Shown here: one piece after another, positions 14,584-20,267 of the stretch
Layout of the letters: every line of letters starts with the position of its first letter
Numbering within the stretch: the stretch's first letter is position 1
Origin: Litorimonas sp963922935
GTDB taxonomy: Bacteria; Pseudomonadota; Alphaproteobacteria; Caulobacterales; Maricaulaceae
Reading direction: 5' to 3'
NCBI GenBank assembly: GCA_963922935.1
Contig: CAWUKE010000021.1
Coordinates: 1 to 20,267 of the forward strand
Length of the DNA stretch: 20,267 bases
Translations under genes and position numbers: made by a program
The notes under the pieces: model-generated
Told to the model about the DNA's origin: nothing
Database searches by the model: none
Seen by the model: the letters and a program-made list of their open reading frames with translations, nothing else

Positions 14584-14643
14584 GCCGCTTCACGCCATCA
14601 GGTCACTCTGACGGCCCAAGAAATTCTAGTCCGAGATAATCCG

Positions 14644-14769
14644 ATGAAAGTCCGCAGCTCGCTGAAATCACTGAAGAACCGTCACCGCGACTGCCAAGTC
14701 GTGCGCCGCAAAGGCCGTCTTTACGTGATCAACAAGACGGATCCACGCTTTAAGGCCCGCCAAGGCTAA
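14644..14769 (+). CDS. rpmJ: 50S ribosomal protein L36, cysteine-poor form
   Basis: A 41-residue basic protein: MKVRSSLKSLKNRHRDC followed by QVVRRKGRLYVINK and TDPRFKARQG. This is the alphaproteobacterial-style L36, which keeps only one Cys and so lacks the zinc-binding cysteine set of the classical form; it needs no zinc. The open frame extends upstream, but ATG 14644 is the conserved start; the ribosome site is weak. It has its own promoter at 14555-14583, about 60 nt of leader, and a terminator-like hairpin at 14826-14851. Confidence 0.97.
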   Translation: MKVRSSLKSLKNRHRDCQVVRRKGRLYVINKTDPRFKARQG

Positions 14770-14808
14770 AGAACGCTCCGCGTGCGTCCTTTCGCGCGCC
14801 TGTCTGAC

Positions 14809-15633
14809 ATGAACGTCATGAAATCACCCCTTGCCACAACCGGCGAGGGGTTTCAGCATGTCTGGGTGAAAGCTTTTTGGATCATAGTCGCCGCGGCCGC
14901 CTTATCTGTGCCAGCCCAAGCGCAGGTGGATAGTATAGATGACCTGTTAGAGCTGATGCCCCCGCAAGAGAGCTTGCCGGCGCCTGATGTGCCACCGGAC
15001 TTACCGCCTGAAATACCCGAAGGCGATCCGCTCGACCCTGATGCGTCTGACGATGTCGAGACCATCATGCCGGGCCTGCCAGAGCCGCTCTCTGAAGAAG
15101 AGCTGGCCGAAGACGCCCCCGATTATTCTCAACTATCCCGCCAAGCCGAACGCGCAGCGCGCCTGGATGATATGTTTGCGCGCCTGCAAGCGGCTGAAAG
15201 TGAAGCCAGCGCCAAACTGATCGCTGAAGAGATCTGGGCGGTCTGGGTGCGCAGCGGGAGTCCTTCAGTCGATTTTACATTGCGCCGCGCAGCCGCCGCG
15301 CAAGCTCGCGGGGACGGCGCAACTGCGCGGGCGCTCTATGATGTGGTGACAGAGCTGCAGCCCGATTTCGCCGAAGGGTGGGCGCGTTCTGCCCGTCTGG
15401 CGCTCGCCGAAGAGGATTATTCCCGCGCCATTGGCGATGCGGTTCGGGCCCTGCAATATGAACCGCGGCACTATTATGCGCTTTGGACCATGGCGAACGT
15501 TTTGGAACGCATGGGAAAAGCCGATCAGGCCTTGGAAGCTTACCGTGAAGCCAATCGCATTTATCCCGAGCTTAAGAGCGTGAAAGACCGTCTTGAGACG
15601 CTCGAAGCGCAACTTTCCGGTGGCGTGCTTTAA
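14809..15633 (+). CDS. exported TPR-repeat protein
   Basis: A tetratricopeptide protein, probably periplasmic. A hydrophobic segment (VKAFWIIVAAAALSVPAQAQ) serves as a signal peptide. It is followed by an acidic, Pro-rich stretch (about residues 45-105 from the chosen start), then an all-helical region. Three TPR-like units cover about residues 160-265 (GDGATARALYDVVTELQPDF, EDYSRAIGDAVRALQYEP, GKADQALEAYREANRIYP). TPRs are protein-binding scaffolds; the partner is unknown. The start is uncertain: ATG 14809 or 14818 leave a long N-terminal extension, while GTG 14866 would put the signal peptide at the N-terminus and leave the 14826-14851 hairpin outside the gene. None has a good ribosome site. 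It is followed 98 bases later by the homoserine dehydrogenase gene. Confidence 0.85.
   Translation: MNVMKSPLATTGEGFQHVWVKAFWIIVAAAALSVPAQAQVDSIDDLLELMPPQESLPAPDVPPDLPPEIPEGDPLDPDASDDVETIMPGLPEPLSEEELAEDAPDYSQLSRQAERAARLDDMFARLQAAESEASAKLIAEEIWAVWVRSGSPSVDFTLRRAAAAQARGDGATARALYDVVTELQPDFAEGWARSARLALAEEDYSRAIGDAVRALQYEPRHYYALWTMANVLERMGKADQALEAYREANRIYPELKSVKDRLETLEAQLSGGVL
14826..14851 (+). terminator. terminator-like hairpin after rpmJ
   Basis: CCCCTTGCC (14827-14835) pairs with GGCGAGGGG (14842-14850) with one G-T pair and loop ACAACC; an outer A-T pair extends it, and TTTC follows. The T-run is only three bases, so termination may be weak. If it is real, the TPR gene probably starts after it. 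Confidence 0.4.
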
Positions 15634-15731
15634 ACCCATCGCGTCCTGACGGGAAATTTTACCGCTAAAGCCCCTTCTTTCCTGCAACTGAGCGGTTGCG
15701 TCGCACAATCGCCGCGTTAGACGACCGCCCT

Positions 15732-17402
15732 ATGCCTGTTCCTACACTTGTCCTGAATTTCGGCCATTCGGTCCTGCGCTCGCTGGAAGACTATACTGAA
15801 GCCGCGTCAGAAATTTACCGCCATTATCGCATGGGACAGAATATTGTTGCCGTGACGTCAGCCCAAGGCGATCAGACGGATGTGCTGATGGCGGAAGCCC
15901 GCCGCATTGGCCCGGATGCGAATGCGCGCAACCTGCCGGAACTCTTACAGCTCGGCGAGCGGCGCTCCGCCGCTCTGCTTGCGCTTGCCTTAGAACGGAT
16001 CGGCGCGCCCGCCTTTGTGCGCCAAGCCCGCGATTTGGGTCTGACGGCGAAAGGCGATCCGCTCAATGCGGAACTGACGGGGCTGAAGACGGGGCAGTTG
16101 CTGCAAGACCTGAAAGATCATGATGTCGTGGTCATGCCGGGTTATGTCGCGATTGGGGAAAAGGATCGCGCGGTCCTGCTGGGTCAAGGAGGCGCGGACC
16201 TGACAGCGCTTTTTGTGGCGGATCAGCTCGGCGCGCCCGCGCTTCTCCTCAAAGATGTGGACGGGGTGTATAGCCGCGATCCGGCGGTAGAAGCGAAAGA
16301 CCCGCTCAAACGCTATAGCCGTGTCTCTTACGCGGATCTGCGCCGTAAAGCTGGCCCGCTGGTTTCAAGCCGCGCGATTGATTATGCCCAAGGCGTGGGG
16401 CAGCGCTTTCGGATCGGCACACCCGGCATCTCGCATTATACAGAAGTCGGCGATGTGTCTGATGCGCCGGGTGCGGTGATTACGCGGCGTAAGCTGCGCA
16501 TCGCCATGATGGGCTTAGGGACCGTCGGGGGCGGCATCTGGCGGCGCGTGGCCGCGCATCCGGATAGCTTCGAAATCGTCAAAGTCATGGTGCGCAGCCC
16601 GGATAAATATATCGCGCAGGGCTATGCGGAAGATGTCCTGACGACCGAGGCCGCGGATTTGATGGCGGCAAAACCCGACGTCTTTATCGACGTGTCAGGC
16701 CCAGTTGATCCCGCGCTTCAGATCACGCGTGATATGCTGGCGGCAGGGGTTCATGTGGTCTCAGCCAATAAGCAAGCCATTGCCGAAGGCGGACAGGCTT
16801 TGCTCGATCATGCGGCGACGTCTGGCGCGAAGCTTCTCTTCTCCAGCGCCGCTGGGGGCGGGATGCCTGTGTTGGAAATGTGCCTGCGGGAACGCGGCCG
16901 TATCGCGCGCGTTGAGGCGCTGCTGAACGGAACCACCAATTTCATGCTGGGCGAGATGGAAAATGGTGAGAGCTATGACACGGCGCTGAAAACGGCGCAG
17001 GATCGCGGCTATGCGGAGGCTGATCCGACCGCGGACGTGGATGGTCACGATGCGGCGGCAAAAATCCGCCTCGTCAGCTTACTGGGGTTTGGTCAGGAAC
17101 TAACACCCGATCAGATTTCACGCGATACGTTGGACGGGGCGGAAAGCCTGCGTAAAGACGGGACGGTCTTGAAACGGGTCGCGCGGGTCGTGGGGGATGC
17201 AGGTGAAGGCAATCTGGTCGCAGACTTACGCTTGCGGGCGCTGTCGCCGAATAATTTCCTCGCCAAAGCGGACGGGGAAGAGGCGCATGCTGTGTTCGAT
17301 TTCACCGATGGGGATCGCTACGTCATTCGCGGGAAAGGGGCGGGACGTTGGCCCACGACTGAGTCCGTGATGGCTGATCTCTATGATATTTTGAACGGCT
17401 AG
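15732..17402 (+). CDS. aspartokinase-like domain fused to homoserine dehydrogenase
   Basis: A 556-residue fusion. Residues 1-250 look like an amino-acid kinase fold related to aspartokinase (VTSAQGDQTDVL, LLQLGERRSAALLAL, VVVMPGYVAIG, LGQGGADLTALFVA, LLKDVDGVYSRDP). Residues 255-556 are homoserine dehydrogenase, which reduces aspartate semialdehyde to homoserine for threonine and methionine: Rossmann motif IAMMGLGTVGGG, SANK with Lys347, NGTTNFML, and DVDGHDAAAK with Asp440 and Lys444. The dehydrogenase looks intact. In the kinase part the usual KFGGTS is NFGHS (Lys to Asn9), and LGRGGSD is LGQGGAD (Arg to Gln152, Ser to Ala155). No ACT domains lie between the halves, unlike E. coli ThrA. Kinase activity is therefore doubtful. 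ATG 15732 is chosen over TTG 15696. Confidence 0.9.
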   Translation: MPVPTLVLNFGHSVLRSLEDYTEAASEIYRHYRMGQNIVAVTSAQGDQTDVLMAEARRIGPDANARNLPELLQLGERRSAALLALALERIGAPAFVRQARDLGLTAKGDPLNAELTGLKTGQLLQDLKDHDVVVMPGYVAIGEKDRAVLLGQGGADLTALFVADQLGAPALLLKDVDGVYSRDPAVEAKDPLKRYSRVSYADLRRKAGPLVSSRAIDYAQGVGQRFRIGTPGISHYTEVGDVSDAPGAVITRRKLRIAMMGLGTVGGGIWRRVAAHPDSFEIVKVMVRSPDKYIAQGYAEDVLTTEAADLMAAKPDVFIDVSGPVDPALQITRDMLAAGVHVVSANKQAIAEGGQALLDHAATSGAKLLFSSAAGGGMPVLEMCLRERGRIARVEALLNGTTNFMLGEMENGESYDTALKTAQDRGYAEADPTADVDGHDAAAKIRLVSLLGFGQELTPDQISRDTLDGAESLRKDGTVLKRVARVVGDAGEGNLVADLRLRALSPNNFLAKADGEEAHAVFDFTDGDRYVIRGKGAGRWPTTESVMADLYDILNG

Positions 17403-17411
17403 CGGAGCCTC

Positions 17412-18794
17412 TTATTTAAGCTTGGCGCGGAACGCGATGTCGACCGCCACGTCGGTGTAAAGCGCGCCGGGTTGGGCGTAACCGTCCAGGGCGACGCAAA
17501 TATAGGTCACGGCGTCAGACGGCCCCGCCGTGCAGTCACCAATGCCTGAGGGTGCCGTCACCGCCGTGCTATAGCCAATCGTCCCGACGGAAAGCCCGCT
17601 ATTCGCGCCTGGCGTAACGACCAGCGGATCGGTCCCGGGCTGGGCCGACCCGTTCGCATCGCCGTTCACAAAAGTCATCTCTGGGGGGATGGCATCGTAG
17701 AGGAATAGGCTGTCGCGGTCCGGCACGCCATTGCCGATATTTTCAACGGTCAGTGTGTAAAGGACATCCGCGCCGGGGATCATGAACTCGCTATCGCTGT
17801 CGGGGTGGACGATGACCGTCTTGGACAGATCGAAGTCCTCAGACTGGCTGACATTTTCGACGCCAATATAGAAGATTTCTTCGGGAAGGTGAGACCGGCT
17901 CGTATCCCCCGCGACGGTTTCTTCATCAACGGCCAGGAGTACGGATCCGGCGGGCAAAGGATCAGCGCCATATAGAACGGCCCAGCTGCCTTGTCCGCCA
18001 TTTTCCGCCGCTTGGGTCGCGACGGCCATATCGATGTCACCGGACACGTTATAGGTATAGGGCGGGTTATTACCGACACCCTGAACACTATTCGGGCCTT
18101 GATCGATTTGATAGGACAAGCCGTTGACCGTGCCATTGCCTTCTTCGAAGATGATATAGCCCAGCGTTTCACTCGCGCGGGTGCCGTTGATTTGGCCAAT
18201 ATGTTTGCCGACCCAGATGGCATTGGTCGTCGGTGGCGATCCGCGCCCGCTGCCATTCCACGTCCAGAACACGCTGGCATTCGCGTCGTTAAAGGTCATC
18301 ACGGACCCTAGGACAACGGGGTTTGTAAAGGTCGTGGCGAGCGTGTTGTCGATCCGTTCACTGCGAGAGTTCTGCCAGCCAACGCCTTGGCCATTGGTCT
18401 GATCTGACAGGACGGTTCCGGCCTCAAAAGCGCGGCCATCGGGTAAGGTATGCGCCCCGCTTTCCGCGACGAGGCAGTAGACATTGGAGGCCGTGACGGC
18501 GCTGCTATTTTCAAAGCGCTGGGTGCGGAGCTCAAAGCTACCCGCCATCACATTACGCAGGCGGGGCGTGGCGGAATTATTGGCGGAGCTAGGGAGATTA
18601 TAGGTGCAGACGACGACGGGATTGGACAGGTCATTGGCAATGTTGACCGTTTGCCACGTCCCGCTGACATTGGGGATATTGTGGATTTCGAGGTCTTCGG
18701 ACAGCAATAAAGGCACATCCTGTGCGACCGCCGGAACAGCAGAGAGCAGGGCGAGGCCCAAGGCCCGCGAATATATGCGGAAGAGCCGCAACAT
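17412..18794 (-). CDS. exported protein with DUF11-like C-terminal domain
   Basis: A 460-residue protein starting with a clear signal peptide (LGLALLSAVPAVAQ, cleavage likely near residue 24-25). The N-terminal 200 residues are beta-rich (GTWQTVNIANDLSNPVVVCTYNL, SFELRTQRFENSS, ERIDNTLATTFTNPVVLGSVMT). This pattern recalls H-type-lectin-like or other surface beta-sandwich domains, which I cannot confirm. The C-terminal part (about 325-460) resembles the conserved-repeat DUF11 domain: SKTVIVHPDSDSEFMIPGADVLYTLTVENIGNG, DSLFLYDAIPPEMTFV. Such proteins are surface or secreted. There is no C-terminal anchor or sorting signal I recognise and no ribosome site near ATG 18794. It is convergent with the fused homoserine dehydrogenase gene, 9 bases apart. 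Confidence 0.75.
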   Translation of the reverse strand: MLRLFRIYSRALGLALLSAVPAVAQDVPLLLSEDLEIHNIPNVSGTWQTVNIANDLSNPVVVCTYNLPSSANNSATPRLRNVMAGSFELRTQRFENSSAVTASNVYCLVAESGAHTLPDGRAFEAGTVLSDQTNGQGVGWQNSRSERIDNTLATTFTNPVVLGSVMTFNDANASVFWTWNGSGRGSPPTTNAIWVGKHIGQINGTRASETLGYIIFEEGNGTVNGLSYQIDQGPNSVQGVGNNPPYTYNVSGDIDMAVATQAAENGGQGSWAVLYGADPLPAGSVLLAVDEETVAGDTSRSHLPEEIFYIGVENVSQSEDFDLSKTVIVHPDSDSEFMIPGADVLYTLTVENIGNGVPDRDSLFLYDAIPPEMTFVNGDANGSAQPGTDPLVVTPGANSGLSVGTIGYSTAVTAPSGIGDCTAGPSDAVTYICVALDGYAQPGALYTDVAVDIAFRAKLK

Positions 18795-18861
18795 AGCTAA
18801 AAACTAGAAGGAAGCGTCTTAAGAAGGGCTGAACGGGGCTGCGACGCTCATCTGCGACCCT

Positions 18862-18885
18862 AATGAATGGTTCATTCCCTATACA
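18862..18885 (+). promoter_or_regulatory. palindrome and possible -10 element upstream of lysS
   Basis: AATGAA-TGG-TTCATT (18862-18876) is a 6-3-6 palindrome directly upstream of a TATACA hexamer (18880-18885). It would lie in the spacer of a promoter with that -10, where a repressor could act. No matching -35 is seen 17 bases upstream. It lies between the divergent lysS and DUF11 genes, so it could serve either. Confidence 0.35.
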
Positions 18886-18915
18886 TCTTGCGGTCTCTCG
18901 CTTATGGCGCGCCGC

Positions 18916-20267
18916 ATGTCTGATGCTATTATTCCTATGGACTTAAAAGCGATTGATCCGGTCTTCGCCAAGAGCAAAGCGTGGCCGGTTGAACAAGCGC
19001 GCGAGCTGGTCAAACGCCTCTTTATCGAAGGCAAGCGCGGTAAGGTCCGGACAGACCCTGTCGTGTTCGAAACCGGCTATGGCCCGTCCGGTCTGCCGCA
19101 TATCGGGACCTTTGGCGAGGTCGTGCGCACGACCATGGTTCGCCACGCTTTTCATGCGGTGACGAATAATACGATCCCGACACGCCTGATCTGTGTGTCT
19201 GACGATATGGACGGGATGCGCAAAGTGCCGGGGACCGTGCCAAATCCGGAAAGTCTGGAAGAGCATCTGCAAAAGCCGCTGACCGATGTGCCGGACCCGT
19301 TCGGGACGCATGATAGCTACGGCGCGCATATGAATGCGCGACTGCGCGACTTCTTGGATAGTTTCGGGTTCGAGTATGAGTTCAAAAGCGCGACGGAGCT
19401 CTACAAGAACGGGACGTATGATCCCTATCTGATCCGCGCGCTGGAGCGTTTTGACGCCATTATGGATGTCATGCTGCCGACGCTCGGTGAAGAACGCCGC
19501 GCGACCTATTCGCCCTTCCTGCCGATCAGCCCCACCACGGGCCGGGTGCTTTACGTGCCGATGAAAGCCGTTGATGCGAAAGCGGGCACCATCACCTTTG
19601 AGGATGAAGACGGGACAGAAGTGACGCAGCCCGTCACCGGTGGCCATGCGAAGCTGCAATGGAAGCCGGACTTTGGCATGCGCTGGGCCGCGCTGGGCGT
19701 GGACTTTGAAATGTTCGGTAAAGACCACCGCGACAATGCGCCGATCTATTCCAAGATCACGCGCGCGCTGGACGGTGAACCGCCCGTCCAATATGTCTAT
19801 GAGCTGTTCCTCGACGAAAAAGGCGAGAAGATTTCCAAGACCAAAGGGAACGGCATTTCCGTCGAAGACTGGCTGGCCTACGCCCCGCAAGAATCGCTGT
19901 CACTGTTCCAATTCTTGCGGCCAACCGTGGCCAAGAAGCTCTATTTCGATGTCATCCCGAAAATGGTCGATGAATATTATCAGCATCTCGCGGCCTATCC
20001 GGGGCAAGACGAAAAGCAGCGCGTGAATAATCCGGTCTGGCACATTCATTCCGGCAACCCGCCGTCTTACGTGCCGCCGCTGACTTATCAATTGTTGCTC
20101 AACCTCGTCAGTGCCGCCAATGCTTCATCTAAGGATATCCTCTGGGGCTTTATCAGTCGCTACGCGCCGGATGCGTCGCCAGAGGCGAACCCGGAACTGG
20201 ACCGCCTGTGTGATTATGCGGTGCGCTATTATCAGGACTTTGTCGCGCCAACCAAAGCCTATCGCGA
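18916..20267 (+). CDS. lysS: lysyl-tRNA synthetase, class I (archaeal-type), 5' part
   Basis: Charges tRNA-Lys with lysine. This is the class I form (Rossmann fold), unrelated to the class II LysS of E. coli, and is usual in many alphaproteobacteria. The HIGH-type signature is FETGYGPSGLPHIGTFGE (HIGT at residues 62-65) and the KMSKS-type signature is EKISKTKGNG (305-312). The lineage-specific block CVSDDMDGMRKVPGTVPN is also present, as are FGKDHRDNAP and YVYELFLDEKGEK. The frame stays open to the window's end, so about 450 residues are seen and the C-terminal anticodon-binding part is cut. In-frame ATGs at 18904, 18916 and 18937 are all possible; 18916 is a compromise because none has a strong ribosome site. 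Confidence 0.96.
   Translation, partial: MSDAIIPMDLKAIDPVFAKSKAWPVEQARELVKRLFIEGKRGKVRTDPVVFETGYGPSGLPHIGTFGEVVRTTMVRHAFHAVTNNTIPTRLICVSDDMDGMRKVPGTVPNPESLEEHLQKPLTDVPDPFGTHDSYGAHMNARLRDFLDSFGFEYEFKSATELYKNGTYDPYLIRALERFDAIMDVMLPTLGEERRATYSPFLPISPTTGRVLYVPMKAVDAKAGTITFEDEDGTEVTQPVTGGHAKLQWKPDFGMRWAALGVDFEMFGKDHRDNAPIYSKITRALDGEPPVQYVYELFLDEKGEKISKTKGNGISVEDWLAYAPQESLSLFQFLRPTVAKKLYFDVIPKMVDEYYQHLAAYPGQDEKQRVNNPVWHIHSGNPPSYVPPLTYQLLLNLVSAANASSKDILWGFISRYAPDASPEANPELDRLCDYAVRYYQDFVAPTKAYR

Noticed and set aside
18943..19890. 315-codon minus-strand open frame across lysS
   Set aside because: It lies fully antisense to a frame with clear class I LysRS motifs (HIGT, KISKT). Its composition is the shadow type typical of GC-rich genes, with no motif of its own.

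Overview
This window looks like a core chromosomal segment of an alphaproteobacterium. The evidence is a TIGR02300 (FYDLN acid) protein next to aroA, a TIGR02301 protein, a class I (archaeal-type) lysyl-tRNA synthetase, the short cysteine-poor form of ribosomal protein L36, a plsY-dprA-topA neighbourhood, and GTCATCCCGG-type palindromic intergenic repeats. DNA is GC-rich and gene density is high. A marine stalked or hyphomonad-like lineage is my guess only. I see no phage, transposase, CRISPR array or defence island.

Layout. Left end (1-3148): the C-terminal part of a gamma-glutamyltransferase-like protein, tRNA-Ala(GGC) on the minus strand, the FYDLN acid protein (minus) and a divergent aroA (plus), with a 17-base palindrome between the last two. 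Next (3149-4105) is a 957-base stretch with no convincing gene. It holds four copies of one 37-base palindrome in two inverted pairs around a GC-rich core with long inverted repeats. Then come topA (minus), a 58-codon plus-strand ORF, and a minus-strand cluster that reads leftward: NUDIX hydrolase, TIGR02301 protein, META-domain lipoprotein, plsY, dprA. Three of its junctions overlap or nearly touch (two TAATG overlaps and one 2-base gap), which suggests translational coupling.

Centre (10199-14433): an SRAP (YedK/HMCES-like) DNA-protein crosslink factor, a YihY/BrkB membrane protein, YaaA (peroxide stress) and an MltB-like lytic transglycosylase lipoprotein. Two structured palindromic repeat blocks separate the last three. 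Right end (14434-20267): rpmJ behind a strong-looking promoter, an exported TPR protein, an unusual homoserine dehydrogenase fused to an aspartokinase-like domain, a convergent exported DUF11-like protein, and class I lysS, which runs off the end.

The genes are mostly housekeeping: aromatic and threonine biosynthesis, phospholipid synthesis, DNA topology and uptake/repair, cell wall turnover, translation. The two most unusual items are (1) the aspartokinase-like/homoserine dehydrogenase fusion, which has no ACT domains and lacks kinase active-site residues that are normally conserved, and (2) the aroA-topA intergenic island with its covarying palindrome family. I did not find a clear new defence or mobile system.
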